This document shows positions 43,602 to 53,210 of a stretch of DNA of 61,651 nucleotides, piece after piece (position 1 is the first letter of the stretch; each line of letters begins with the position of its first letter). The stretch covers positions 1 to 61,651 of the forward strand of contig QIAA01000173.1 in NCBI GenBank assembly GCA_003224905.1. The letters run 5' to 3'. Made by a program: the position numbers and the translations under genes. The DNA is from Acidobacteriota bacterium. GTDB taxonomy: Bacteria; Acidobacteriota; Terriglobia; Terriglobales; Acidobacteriaceae. The notes under the pieces are model-generated. The model searched no databases. It worked only from the letters and a program-made list of their open reading frames with translations, and was not told the origin of the DNA.

Positions 43602-44990
43602 ATGCTGACCCAGGACAGAGCCGCTGATCTCTTCGCCCGACTCACTCAGTACTCGTCCGCCGACGAATTGGAAGTCCTTTTTTATGGCGGGCGGTCGGCA
43701 CTCACACGTTTCGCCAACAACACCATTCATCAGAACGTGGCCGAGGAAAACTATGCAGTTTCAGTGCGTAGCGTATTTGATAAACGAACAGCACGGGCTA
43801 CGACGAACAAATTCGACGACGAGAATCTCAAGCGGGTAGTACAGGCGTCCGAGAGCCTGGCGCGAGTTCAGCATCCCGATCCGGATTTACTTCCGGTGCC
43901 GGAATCGCGTGGCGCGGGCGATCTCGTCCGCGAGTGCTTGCCGATCCGGCATTTTGAGCAGACGGCTGCGATCACGCCTGAGCAGCGCGCCGACGGCGTA
44001 CAGAAAATAGTTACGATTGCCAATAAGCACAAACTTACGACTGCCGGCATTTTTTCGTGCTCAGAGTCTGCCGAAGGATTGTTCAACTCACGCGGTTTAG
44101 GCCGCTGGCATTCACAAACCTCGTCCGAGATTTCGATCACCATGCTGGCTGCTGATTCTTCCGGGTGGCAGAAGGCGAATTCACCAGAGGTGCGCAATCT
44201 CGATCCTGCGGCTCTGGCTGAAGTTGCAGTCCAAAAGGCGCTCGATTCAGCTCACCCCAAAGAGCTTCCTGCGGGAAAATACATTGCCATTCTTGAGCCG
44301 GCCGCAGTGCTCGATATTACTGGCTTCATGTTTTTCGATTTCGGCGGCATCGCGATACTCGATCAGCGATCATTCCTAAATAACCGAGTGGGAACGCAGC
44401 TGTTTGGTCAAAACATTTCTATTTCCGATGACGTTCGGCACCCGCTGCAATCCGGCTCGCCGTTCGACGGCGAGGGTGTGGCTCGTCAACGCGTGAACCT
44501 GGTCGAGAACGGCGTAGTCAAACGATTGGTCTACGCTCGGGGCACGGCAGAGCGAATGAAAAGCTCAGAACACCAGGACAAGTTAGGCCCCATCGAACCT
44601 ACAGGGCACGGGTTCCCTATCCCCAATGAAATGGGCGAAGCGCCGATGAATATTGTCTTCGCCACTCCCGCCGAACCTAAAACTGTGGATCAGATGGTTG
44701 CTTCCACCGAACGGGGCGTTCTGGTTACCCGGCTGTGGTATATCCGTGAAGTCGATCCCTACCAAAAGATTCTCACTGGCATGACGCGGGATGGGACGTT
44801 TTGGGTTGAAGACGGAAAAGTTCGTCACGGCGTGCGGAACTTTCGTTTCAATGAGAGTTTGATCGAGATGCTTTCGAAAGTCGACCAGATGGGAACGCCA
44901 GTTCGAGCCAGCGGCGAAGAATCCTTCGACATGGTCGTCCCTGCGATGAAAGTGCGGGACTTCAATTTCACTGAAGTCACCAAGTTCTAG
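43602..44990 (+). CDS. tldE: TldE/PmbA metalloprotease subunit
   Basis: 462 residues of the PmbA/TldD family without the zinc-binding HExxxH motif, as expected for TldE. Recognisable blocks: GRSALTRFANNTIHQNVAEENY, GLFNSRGLGRWHSQTSSEIS, VLDITGFMFFDFGG and TRDGTFWVEDGKVRHGVRNFRFNES. It follows tldD and likely works as its obligate partner. Its stop overlaps the convergent DUF3052 stop by 4 nt. Confidence 0.92.
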   Translation: MLTQDRAADLFARLTQYSSADELEVLFYGGRSALTRFANNTIHQNVAEENYAVSVRSVFDKRTARATTNKFDDENLKRVVQASESLARVQHPDPDLLPVPESRGAGDLVRECLPIRHFEQTAAITPEQRADGVQKIVTIANKHKLTTAGIFSCSESAEGLFNSRGLGRWHSQTSSEISITMLAADSSGWQKANSPEVRNLDPAALAEVAVQKALDSAHPKELPAGKYIAILEPAAVLDITGFMFFDFGGIAILDQRSFLNNRVGTQLFGQNISISDDVRHPLQSGSPFDGEGVARQRVNLVENGVVKRLVYARGTAERMKSSEHQDKLGPIEPTGHGFPIPNEMGEAPMNIVFATPAEPKTVDQMVASTERGVLVTRLWYIREVDPYQKILTGMTRDGTFWVEDGKVRHGVRNFRFNESLIEMLSKVDQMGTPVRASGEESFDMVVPAMKVRDFNFTEVTKF

Positions 44991-45409
44991 GCCTTCGCTT
45001 TGCTCGGCCGATCCTTAAGCCGTCTTACGAACTTCAGGCCTGACCACGTTTCGGTTACGGCGCAAACTTTGACGTCGACTAAGCCATTCTGCAATCCGAT
45101 TTCTCTTACCTTATCTTCCGTAAGATCCGTTGGGACTCCTGAAGACTTCTTCGGCCAGCTCACCCACAGCATTCCGGCGGGCGCCAGCCGCCGGGGTAGT
45201 CCAGGAAATTGTTTCTTCAACTCGCTCTGTGCCTTAACAAATGCCATTGCGAAATCCAGCGCTCCAGTTTCATCGTCTTCGATGTGGCACTCGGAGACCG
45301 CCGCCTTCAATGCTTTTCTCACAGCAGCGGGCAATTCAACGAAAGCCACTCGCGCTTGCGGCTTGATGCCCAGTTTTTGAGGAAGAGGAGTGCCGGAATA
45401 TCCTGCCAT
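44987..45409 (-). CDS. DUF3052 family protein
   Basis: 140 residues. GYSGTPLPQKLGIKPQARVAFVELP at the N-terminus, LDFAMAFVKAQSELKKQFPGLPRRLAPAGMLWVSWPKK and LTEDKVREIGLQNGLVDVKVCAVTETWSGLKFV are the DUF3052 pattern. Function unknown; the C-terminus is Lys/Arg-rich. Convergent with tldE. Confidence 0.85.
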   Translation of the reverse strand: MAGYSGTPLPQKLGIKPQARVAFVELPAAVRKALKAAVSECHIEDDETGALDFAMAFVKAQSELKKQFPGLPRRLAPAGMLWVSWPKKSSGVPTDLTEDKVREIGLQNGLVDVKVCAVTETWSGLKFVRRLKDRPSKAKA

Positions 45410-45414
45410 GCCAG

Positions 45415-46533
45415 TTATTGGGCTGGGGCGTAGTAGCCACGGCGGCTGCGTACGCGCAGACCTTTATGATTTTGCGCGAGGATCTCTATGCTGTGGTAGC
45501 GCCCGTCCGCGCGGAAATCTGCCGGCCTGTAAGAGAGTGCGTATTGGCTGCGCAGCTCATCCTGGATTTCCAAAAAGACGTTGGCTATATCGGTCAATTG
45601 GAAGGGGAAGAAAGCGCGTCCACCTGTAGCCTCGGCGATGCGTTCCAACACCTTGTCACCGCGACCCCGGGAACCAGCCACGTTGGTGCTGATGGTGTAC
45701 ACAATTACTTCGGCTCGCTGCGCCATTTCAATGGCTTCTTCGCGGCTTACATGGCTCTGGTTGTCATCGCCGTCGCTGAGCAGGATGACTGCTCGGCGCA
45801 TGGGTCCGATTTGCGGCGCCTTCAACAGCTTGTCGCGGCACGAGAAGTACAGTGCGTCATACATCGCGGTGCCGCCACCCGGGCGAAGCGCGCGGATGCC
45901 GCGTGATAGAGCTTCCGTGTTGTCGGTGAAATCCTGTGTCACTTCCGGAGTCACATCGAAACCGACAACAAAAGCTTTGTCATATCGTGGCCGGATCGTC
46001 TGATTCAGGAATTCGATTGCAGATTCCTGCTCGAATTTGAAGCGATCGCGGATGGAATTGCTGGCATCCACCAAAAGCCCGACTCGCAGCGGCAGATCGG
46101 TTTCGGTGTGGAAGCTGCGGATTTCCTGCGCCGGCCGGTTGTCGTCCACGACAGTGAAATCATTCTTCTTAAGATCCTTCACATATCGCCCGTGTTTGTC
46201 GGTAACGGTGAAAACGACATTCACTTCGTTAACGGTGCGGCGGATGGTCTCGGCCGTGTCGTCCGCGGCGGAAGAGCTGGAGCTTGCAGATTGCGCAGCC
46301 TGAGCAGGTTGGCTGGCGTTGTCTGAGGGCGGGTTTTCAGTCGCGTCGTGCGGTGCGGCGGACTGAGCTGCGGAGTCGTTTGAGACCTTCGGCTTGGCGG
46401 CGCGTGGCGCCGCTTTGCTGTCCAGTTTCGACGCCGAAGGCGCTGCCGGCAAGTCGAGCTTCTCTTGCGCTACGGTGTACGTCGAAAACAGGGAAATCGC
46501 GAGAAGAAACAGAATGATACTGCGGGCCCTCAT
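45415..46533 (-). CDS. VWFA-related protein (acidobacterial type), secreted
   Basis: A signal peptide (residues 1-22, ..SLFSTYTVAQ) is followed by a low-complexity Ala/Ser linker (~25-95) and VNEVNVVFTVTDKHGRYVKDLKKNDFTVVDD, the entry block of the VWFA-related family expanded in Acidobacteria. The MIDAS reads VDASNSI with later Thr/Asp contacts in PGGGTAMYD and LLSDGDDNQSH. It ends SYALSYRPADFRADG..VRSRRGYYAPAQ as in the family. Probably a protein-binding surface or periplasmic factor; no ligand is known. Confidence 0.9.
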   Translation of the reverse strand: MRARSIILFLLAISLFSTYTVAQEKLDLPAAPSASKLDSKAAPRAAKPKVSNDSAAQSAAPHDATENPPSDNASQPAQAAQSASSSSSAADDTAETIRRTVNEVNVVFTVTDKHGRYVKDLKKNDFTVVDDNRPAQEIRSFHTETDLPLRVGLLVDASNSIRDRFKFEQESAIEFLNQTIRPRYDKAFVVGFDVTPEVTQDFTDNTEALSRGIRALRPGGGTAMYDALYFSCRDKLLKAPQIGPMRRAVILLSDGDDNQSHVSREEAIEMAQRAEVIVYTISTNVAGSRGRGDKVLERIAEATGGRAFFPFQLTDIANVFLEIQDELRSQYALSYRPADFRADGRYHSIEILAQNHKGLRVRSRRGYYAPAQ

Positions 46534-46593
46534 CTTGGCTAATTATAGCCTCACACGGCTGCCGTTGATCTACTCACATTGGCCGGTTGGAAG

Positions 46594-47568
46594 TCAGCGC
46601 GAATTGATTTGTTCCAGAAATTTTTGCAGTTCATCCGGCAAGGCCGATGAGAGCGAAAGCTGCTCTCCGCTTCGAGGATGGGAAAACTGCAAAGCCGCCG
46701 CATGGAGAAAATTCCGGGGCAAAGAGATATTTGAAGCTTCCTTGCTATGCATCACCCGCGGCGCTCCGTAAAGCGTGTCTCCCACCACCGGATGACCGAG
46801 AGACGCCAGGTGCACCCGAATCTGGTGAGTACGGCCGGTATCGATTCGCAGTTCAAGCAGACTGAACTTTCCAAACTTAGAATCGATTCGACTTGAAACC
46901 TTGTAATGCGTGATCGCCTCGCGGCCACCTTCGCGGCGTGTCGTCATGCGGGTGCGCCGGATTCGATCGCGGCTGATGCTGCTGGAAATTGTTCCGCGAT
47001 CCTGCTTCAGCCATCCGTGAACCAGCGCAATGTATGTTTTCTTGACCCGCCGACGGGAGAACTCCGTCGCCAGTTTGCGATGAGCTATGTCGTTCTTTGC
47101 GACTATGATCAGCCCGCTCGTAGCCTTATCCAGGCGATGCACTATTCCCGGCCGCGATTCACCGCCTACCCCGGAGAGTTGCCCAAAGCGATACAGGAGC
47201 GCATTGACTAATGTGCCGCGATTGCGCTGATCATGGGTGGCGCCAGCACCTGCATGTACCATCATTCCCGCAGGTTTATTAATCACAGCAAGATCGTCGT
47301 CCTCATAAACTATGTCCAGAGAAATATCCTCTGGCAGGGCACGAAGCGGCGGGACCTGTGCCGGGCCTAAGATCGCGATGTGCTCGCCACCGCGTAATCG
47401 CAGAGAAGGTTTGGCCTCCGCTTCGTTGACGTGCACCTTTCCTTGCGAGATCAACTGCTGCACGCGGGCTCGGCTGATTTCGGGAAGCTGTGCAGCCAGA
47501 AACTGATCCAGACGCTTGCCCGCAGCGTCGGCCGTGACCTGGAAAACGACTGGAGTTTGTTCAGACAT
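46594..47568 (-). CDS. rluD: Pseudouridine synthase, RluD-like
   Basis: Start set at 47568 (MSEQTPVVFQVTADAAGKRLDQFLA). S4 RNA-binding domain at residues ~12-70 (RLDQFLAAQLPEISRARVQQLI), then the catalytic domain with PGIVHRLDKATSGLIIVAK (catalytic Asp), KTYIALVHGW and RTHQIRVHLASLGHPVVGD. RluD-type enzymes modify 23S rRNA helix 69. Length 324 is typical. lgt lies upstream on the same strand. Confidence 0.92.
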   Translation of the reverse strand: MSEQTPVVFQVTADAAGKRLDQFLAAQLPEISRARVQQLISQGKVHVNEAEAKPSLRLRGGEHIAILGPAQVPPLRALPEDISLDIVYEDDDLAVINKPAGMMVHAGAGATHDQRNRGTLVNALLYRFGQLSGVGGESRPGIVHRLDKATSGLIIVAKNDIAHRKLATEFSRRRVKKTYIALVHGWLKQDRGTISSSISRDRIRRTRMTTRREGGREAITHYKVSSRIDSKFGKFSLLELRIDTGRTHQIRVHLASLGHPVVGDTLYGAPRVMHSKEASNISLPRNFLHAAALQFSHPRSGEQLSLSSALPDELQKFLEQINSR

Positions 47569-47646
47569 CCTGGAACTTACTTTTTCGACAGGAAGGATAT
47601 CTGAACACATCGACGAACGTTGCAAGAAGGTTTATTTCGGAACAAT

Positions 47647-48450
47647 TCAGCGGGCTGCCTGCGCCGGCAACGCTCTGGGTGCCGGCCGCCACCACCAGAT
47701 GAATGCGCCAAAGAGCACCAGGCAGATCGAGATCAATTGGGTTCCAGTCATGATGCCGCCGAAGACGGATCCGCGGCCGGGGTCGTCGCGAAGGAATTCC
47801 AGGAAATAGCGCGCAACTCCGTAGAGGAACAGGTACGCCCCGAACACCTGGCCTTCAAATTTCTTGCGCTGCAACATCCAGGTGAGGACGCCGAAGTTCG
47901 CCAGCTCGACAGCCGATTCGAAAAGCTGTGTAGGTTCCAGCGGTATTCCGAGAGGAGTACCCACCCACGCATGGGCCAGCGGGTTTTTGAAGGTTACGCC
48001 CCAGAAATGAGTAGTTGGCTTGCCATAGCAACAGCCAGCCGCAAAACAACCCACGCGCCCAATTGCATGCCCCAGAGCTAATCCCGGCGCGAAGCAATCG
48101 CACGTGCCAAGGGCAGGCATTTTGTGCCGGCGGATGTACCAGGTCGCCGCTGCCAGCGCTCCGATCAGGCCTCCAGAAAACACGCCACCGGCTTGCAGGG
48201 TTCCGATGCTGAAAATCTCGCTGGGGTGTGCCGTGTAGTAGTCCCAGTCATTGATGATGTAAAGAATCTTGGCCCCGACAATGCCGCAAAGCACCACCAG
48301 GATCCCAAGATTCCATGCATTTTCGGCATTGATGCCCTGTTTTTCGGAGTTGCGCACACTGACCCATAAGCCGATCAGAACTCCTGTCGCGACCAGGAGT
48401 CCATAGGTTGGCAAGCTGAACGTGCCTATGTGAAAGAGTCGTGGAAGCAC
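47647..48450 (-). CDS. lgt: Prolipoprotein diacylglyceryl transferase
   Basis: Inner-membrane enzyme that moves diacylglycerol from phosphatidylglycerol to the lipobox cysteine. About seven TM helices; signature GHAIGRVGCFAAGCCYGKPT with the essential Arg, FSGGLIGALAAATWY and RYFLEFLRDDPG. Starts at GTG 48450 (MLPRLFHIGTFSLPTYGLL). Length 267. A large inverted repeat (48463-48535) lies just upstream. Confidence 0.93.
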   Translation of the reverse strand: MLPRLFHIGTFSLPTYGLLVATGVLIGLWVSVRNSEKQGINAENAWNLGILVVLCGIVGAKILYIINDWDYYTAHPSEIFSIGTLQAGGVFSGGLIGALAAATWYIRRHKMPALGTCDCFAPGLALGHAIGRVGCFAAGCCYGKPTTHFWGVTFKNPLAHAWVGTPLGIPLEPTQLFESAVELANFGVLTWMLQRKKFEGQVFGAYLFLYGVARYFLEFLRDDPGRGSVFGGIMTGTQLISICLVLFGAFIWWWRPAPRALPAQAAR

Positions 48451-48462
48451 TTACCTAGTTCG

Positions 48463-48535
48463 ATGCTCCGGCAAGGTGAATCGCTGCTGATTCAGTTTAG
48501 CAGGATTGGAATTTCCTGAACCAGGGCCGGAGCAT
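48463..48535. repeat. Inverted repeat upstream of lgt, possible structured leader
   Basis: ATGCTCCGGC (48463-48472) pairs perfectly with GCCGGAGCAT (48526-48535). Inside, TGCTGA..TTAGCA and AGGA..TCCT could form one or two smaller hairpins, giving a branched fold. It lies 13 nt before the lgt start on the minus strand. It could be a leader RNA structure or a terminator-like element; no T-run follows on either strand. The remainder of the 480-nt gap (48536-48931) holds one doubtful small frame. Confidence 0.4.
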
Positions 48536-48717
48536 GCGGTTGTGACGCTGGAACCCAACTGAATTTCAAAGTAGCTCACTACCAATTTTCTTGACAGGCT
48601 GCAAAAGGTACCAGAATGGAGCCTGTCCAGATTTCAGGTTCGCAGTCCTTTTTCTTCCAGTTTTTACACCACATCGTTCTCTGGCCTAAATCCTCCGGCA
48701 AATCAAAAGGAGCCGCT

Positions 48718-48834
48718 ATGCCCAATCTCCTCCCAGTAATTCTGAAACGATCCATTAAAACGGTTTTTAGAGTAACGTCAACAAGACATCCGGTGCTGCC
48801 CAAACAACGTCCAAGTGCGGCGCCCTGTACATAG
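48718..48834 (+). CDS. Possible small protein (38 aa)
   Basis: A short frame beginning MPNLLPVILKRSIKTVFRV, with AAAAGGAG placed six bases before its ATG, which is a strong ribosome-binding site in an otherwise empty region. The peptide is basic (mostly K and R) and part-hydrophobic. No family is recognised and the site may be chance. Given only because of the signal and the lack of another explanation for the gap. Confidence 0.25.
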   Translation: MPNLLPVILKRSIKTVFRVTSTRHPVLPKQRPSAAPCT

Positions 48835-48931
48835 TTCAAAGATTGTCAGGAATATATATCGAGCGCGTCTTTCCTGCTGTGTTTTGCATTCGTGCCCCAG
48901 AACCTGGGGCATCGGGCAATCATGATGGCGA

Positions 48932-49306
48932 TCACCGCATCTGAGCGACGACGGCAACGTCGAACTTTGAATAGTATTTCTTCACATCGCCGGCCCCATA
49001 CTTTGCGCGAAATTTCTCGATCACAGAGGAAACCTGGGTTTGATCAGTAACAGGAACAGCGTGGAATTCAGCGTCTGCGCCACGCGCGTCAATCCGAATT
49101 GACGGGTGCTTGAGCACATTCTTGTACCACTGGGTCTCCGAGCCCCGCACCGGCAGGAGATAAACCTTATCATTATCATTGTCCAAGACGAACCAGACCG
49201 GCTGTGAGATGGTCCGTCCTGACCTTCTGCCGGTCACACTCAGGTTAATTTGACGATAACGGGAGAGGCGGTCTTTCAGAGCATCGTCCTGCGCGGGCAT
49301 GTGCAC
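48932..49306 (-). CDS. Split-beta-barrel flavin/F420-type oxidoreductase
   Basis: 124 residues of the nitroreductase/quinone-reductase (deazaflavin-dependent) kind: RYRQINLSVTGRRSGRTISQPVWFVLD, KVYLLPVRGSETQWYKNVLKHPSIRIDARG. The pattern fits FMN- or F420-binding pyridoxamine-oxidase-like folds. Substrate unknown. On the minus strand, 63 nt downstream of the aldo-keto reductase, so possibly co-transcribed. Confidence 0.7.
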   Translation of the reverse strand: MHMPAQDDALKDRLSRYRQINLSVTGRRSGRTISQPVWFVLDNDNDKVYLLPVRGSETQWYKNVLKHPSIRIDARGADAEFHAVPVTDQTQVSSVIEKFRAKYGAGDVKKYYSKFDVAVVAQMR

Positions 49307-49369
49307 TCCTCTCTTTGAAGTTCCTGGCGCGTGGGCCGGAACAGAACTCGTTCTCGTTCACGTCCCCGC

Positions 49370-50389
<1,020 letters not shown>

Positions 50390-50457
50390 CTATTGATGAG
50401 CCAAGGCTGTGGGTCGGCTCAAAAATCAAGTGGGTTGGAAGCCATCCGCGCTGATAG

Positions 50458-51009
50458 CTATCGCGGATGAGTGAACCCGCATTGTTTCCAGAGTTTTTCC
50501 CAGGACCAGATTTCGTAGGCGGCCTTGTTCGGCAGCGGGAAACCGAGCTGATGGGCCAGCATGCATACCTGGCCGCGATGATGGGCATCATGCACGATCA
50601 TGTAGGCGAACATGGCGGCGCCGCCGGGCCAGGGTCTGGCCCAGCCGTCGCGGCGGAATTGCTGGACGCGACCCGCAGGGCGGTCCAGGGCTTCTGCGAG
50701 CATCTCCGAGCAGCGCAGCGCGCTTTCCGCCAGCGCGGCTCGTGCCTGCTGTTGCGTGCAGCGGGTGCGATCGAGCTGCTCTGGAAGCTGGAGATGCGGG
50801 GCCGAGAGCCTGAGCCACTTGCGGCGGATGTTGTGTACATGGGCGAATATCGCCGCGATCGTGCGCGCCTTGCGGCCGGGAGGTTTTGCCCGCCAGGCGC
50901 GAGGATGGAGATGCTCGAGGATGAGCTGGTTCATTCGGTCATTGACGGCGTAGGTCTCGAGCAGCGCGTGGCGAAAATCCGGGGCGGGCAAAGCCGGGGC
51001 GCGAGCCAT
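50458..51009 (-). CDS. DinB-family metal-binding protein
   Basis: 183 residues forming a DinB/YfiT four-helix bundle. The metal-site histidines are in IFAHVHNIRRKW and VHDAHHRGQVCMLAHQLG, the latter the family hallmark. Often a thiol- or S-transferase-like enzyme of unknown substrate. The ribosome-binding site GGGGGAGA overlaps a small hairpin (51017-51035). Confidence 0.85.
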   Translation of the reverse strand: MARAPALPAPDFRHALLETYAVNDRMNQLILEHLHPRAWRAKPPGRKARTIAAIFAHVHNIRRKWLRLSAPHLQLPEQLDRTRCTQQQARAALAESALRCSEMLAEALDRPAGRVQQFRRDGWARPWPGGAAMFAYMIVHDAHHRGQVCMLAHQLGFPLPNKAAYEIWSWEKLWKQCGFTHPR

Positions 51010-51016
51010 GGGATCT

Positions 51017-51035
51017 CCCCCGATTCTGTTGGGGG
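51017..51035 (-). promoter_or_regulatory. Hairpin covering the DinB ribosome-binding site
   Basis: On the minus strand CCCCC (51035-51031) and GGGGG (51021-51017) enclose a 9-nt loop, and the second arm is part of the Shine-Dalgarno sequence GGGGGAGA placed six bases before the ATG at 51009. Folding would hide the site. The stem is only 5 bp, so its effect is uncertain. The 51036-51252 gap shows no other feature. Confidence 0.35.
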
Positions 51036-51252
51036 TATACAGAGTAACGCCGAATTATGGTTGAGGCGAGTGGCGGGTGCGCCTTCGCAGCTCAGTTCCG
51101 TCATCCACCCGCGATTTAGAACCGCCCAGGATCAGCCGTAGCTGAGTTCTATTTCACGACTTTTTTGGCACCAACAGCAAGTTGATGATGGCGGTGATCC
51201 AAGGCACCGCTCACCCGAACACGCTGTTTATTATGGGCTCAACTAGAGACAC

Positions 51253-52197
51253 TCAACTTCTGGGCAAACTGAAATAGAATGTTGCGCCTCGCCCGACTTC
51301 CCCGTCGGCCCACGTTTTGCCCCCGTGCCGGGCAACAATCCGTCGGACGCTTGCCAAGCCCACGCCCGTTCCCTCGAATTCACTCTCTTTGTGCAATCGC
51401 TGAAAGACCCCAAACAGCTTGTCTGCGTGTTGGGAATCGAACCCGACACCGTTGTCACGCACAAAGAAGACTGTTTCACCTGAATCGTTCTCAAGGACAC
51501 TGATTTCAATTTCTGCCGGGTTGCTTAGTCGGCTGTACTTCAAAGCGTTAGAGATGAGATTCACTACTACCTGTCGCAGCAAAGCTACGTCGCCCCAGGC
51601 GCCTGGTAACTGCGTGTGCTTCCACACGACATTGCGGCCTTGGACCTCAGCGTTGTGGTCTCGAATGACACTATCCACGATTGCGTTTAGATCAACTGAT
51701 TCCCGGTTCAGTTCCACATGTGAAAAGCGAGAAAAGTGCAGCAACTCATCAATAAGAGTGGACATCTTGGTTGCGGATTGCTTAATTCTGGTCAAGTGTT
51801 GTTGCGATTTCTCGCCTAGGGCAGGATTCGCTTCTTCGTGCAGCATGGTTGCGTAGCCAAGGATATGGCGAAGGGGTGCCCGCAAGTCATGCGATACGGA
51901 GTAGGAAAATGTTTCTAATTCTTCATTGGCCGCTTCCAGGAGTCCGGCTCGCTGTTGCAGGTCCCTGTTCAGTTGTTTGACCTCTTCCTCGGCTCTTCTT
52001 CGCTCGGCAATTTCCTTCACCAATTCAGCATTGGTCTCCGAGAGTTGTGCCATCCGCTCCGCCACCCGCTGTTCCAGTTCCAAGGTCAAGAGCATGACTT
52101 CATGGTTGGTGGTGGACAGCTCGGTCTGCAGCAAACCGATTAAGGTCTGGGGATCTTTCATGTCGACGTCTGATTCTTTTGAATGACTGGGAACCAT
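51253..52197 (-). CDS. Sensor histidine kinase with coiled coil, cytosolic
   Basis: 314 residues: a coiled coil (~20-95) without TM segment, then a HisKA domain with FSYSVSHDLRAPLRHILGY (His103) and HATPase_c with VNLISNALKYS (N box), VRDNGVGFD (G1), GTGVGLASVRRIVARHGG (G2). No PAS or receiver domain. Start at ATG 52197, 12 nt after the RsbX-like gene; ATG 52161 is an alternative. Last gene of the stressosome operon; it may carry the signal to a two-component pathway, but no response regulator is present. Confidence 0.88.
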   Translation of the reverse strand: MVPSHSKESDVDMKDPQTLIGLLQTELSTTNHEVMLLTLELEQRVAERMAQLSETNAELVKEIAERRRAEEEVKQLNRDLQQRAGLLEAANEELETFSYSVSHDLRAPLRHILGYATMLHEEANPALGEKSQQHLTRIKQSATKMSTLIDELLHFSRFSHVELNRESVDLNAIVDSVIRDHNAEVQGRNVVWKHTQLPGAWGDVALLRQVVVNLISNALKYSRLSNPAEIEISVLENDSGETVFFVRDNGVGFDSQHADKLFGVFQRLHKESEFEGTGVGLASVRRIVARHGGKTWADGEVGRGATFYFSLPRS

Positions 52198-52209
52198 GAT
52201 TTCAACGCT

Positions 52210-52719
52210 TCAGTTGTTCACCGCTAGAATTGTGGCGTCGTCATCTTCCTTCGCCAATATGCTCAGGAGCTTGTTCGCGACAACTTGCGGAGGTTCACGC
52301 TCAAGGCCCGGGAAGTCACTCCATTGCCAGTGCGTGCGTAGTCCATCACTGTGAAGGACGAGCGTCCAGCCCGGATTCCAGCGGAGCTGTTGCACGGACC
52401 AATGGTCTTCGTGCCCTCCTAAAATTCCGCGCTGAACAATGATCGACAACCGTTCCGCGCCGGTCCACGGCCGCATTTCGATGTTGCCCAGATTGGCCAA
52501 TGTCATTGCAGTTGGCGATTCGAAATGAGCCAAGGCCATCACAACACCCCGGGTGCCCCGGCAAGCGCGACTGACTCCGCAGAAGAGTTTGTCCAGCGGC
52601 AAGTCGTAGTGAGATTGAACATACAATTGCGCTGCCAGAGCAGCCTGTTGTGCCGGCTCGCCGTGGCCGAGCCCATCGATTACGCCAGCCAATAAGTTGC
52701 TATCCCATTCGTGAATCAC
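52210..52719 (-). CDS. RsbX/SpoIIE-type PP2C phosphatase, N-terminus out of frame
   Basis: VIHEWDSNLLAGVIDGLGHGEPAQQAAL, CRGTRGVVMALA, GWTLVLHSDGLRTHW and REDDDATIL-type ending (AKEDDDATILAV) mark a PP2C serine phosphatase like RsbX, which resets stressosome components. The in-frame sequence upstream of the GTG at 52719 still looks family-like (WQVGVATRPRRHAIANGDAF) but has no standard start. Relatives carry an RsbT-like domain fused in front, so this is probably the 3' half of a fusion broken by a 1-nt shift near 52770-52800. Confidence 0.75.
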   Translation of the reverse strand: MIHEWDSNLLAGVIDGLGHGEPAQQAALAAQLYVQSHYDLPLDKLFCGVSRACRGTRGVVMALAHFESPTAMTLANLGNIEMRPWTGAERLSIIVQRGILGGHEDHWSVQQLRWNPGWTLVLHSDGLRTHWQWSDFPGLEREPPQVVANKLLSILAKEDDDATILAVNN

Positions 52720-53203
52720 GAAGGCGTCGCCATTTGCTATGGCATGGCGGCGTGGCCGAGTCGCGACACCAACCTGCCAGGCGTGAAGTATTGTCGGGAC
52801 GCACCCAACGCCTACACAGAATCCGCGTGCCCAGCGCTGCCGCGGAACTGATTTCTATCTCATCCATCAACCGGTTTACCGTGCCGAGTCCATAACCTAG
52901 ACCACCGGCGGTGGTGTAACCGTCTTCGAACGCTTGCTCGATGTCTCTCATGCCGGGCCCGTGGTCTGCGGCTGCCACTTCGATCCCGACTCTGTCTCCA
53001 CTGTGAAGCGGTCGAAGCGTTAGGGCGCCGCGACCGGCATGTCTCACGAGGTTGGAGGCCAACTCCGCGACGGCAAGCACGATCTCCTCACTTGGCTGTC
53101 CGGCAAATCCCAGCTCGCGCGTGATCCGCCGCGTAGTTTGCTCGGCCATAGCGCAGTCGAAGGATTGGCCGACCGGAATCTGCGTGCTCTCTGCCGTCTG
53201 CAT
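52700..53203 (-). CDS. RsbT-like anti-sigma/serine kinase ATPase domain, likely 5' half of a fusion
   Basis: GHKL ATPase: ELASNLVRHAGRG (N box), ADHGPGM (G1) and TAGGLGYGLGTVNRLMDEIE (G2) over residues ~10-135. The normal domain ends near RILCRRWVRPD; the remaining ~28 residues (Arg/Ser-rich) are out-of-family and overlap the start of the phosphatase region in another frame. Together with 52210-52719 it probably represents a split RsbT-RsbX-like protein. 7 nt separate it from rsbT. Confidence 0.78.
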   Translation of the reverse strand: MQTAESTQIPVGQSFDCAMAEQTTRRITRELGFAGQPSEEIVLAVAELASNLVRHAGRGALTLRPLHSGDRVGIEVAAADHGPGMRDIEQAFEDGYTTAGGLGYGLGTVNRLMDEIEISSAAALGTRILCRRWVRPDNTSRLAGWCRDSATPPCHSKWRRLRDSRMG

Positions 53204-53210
53204 GGAAGCC

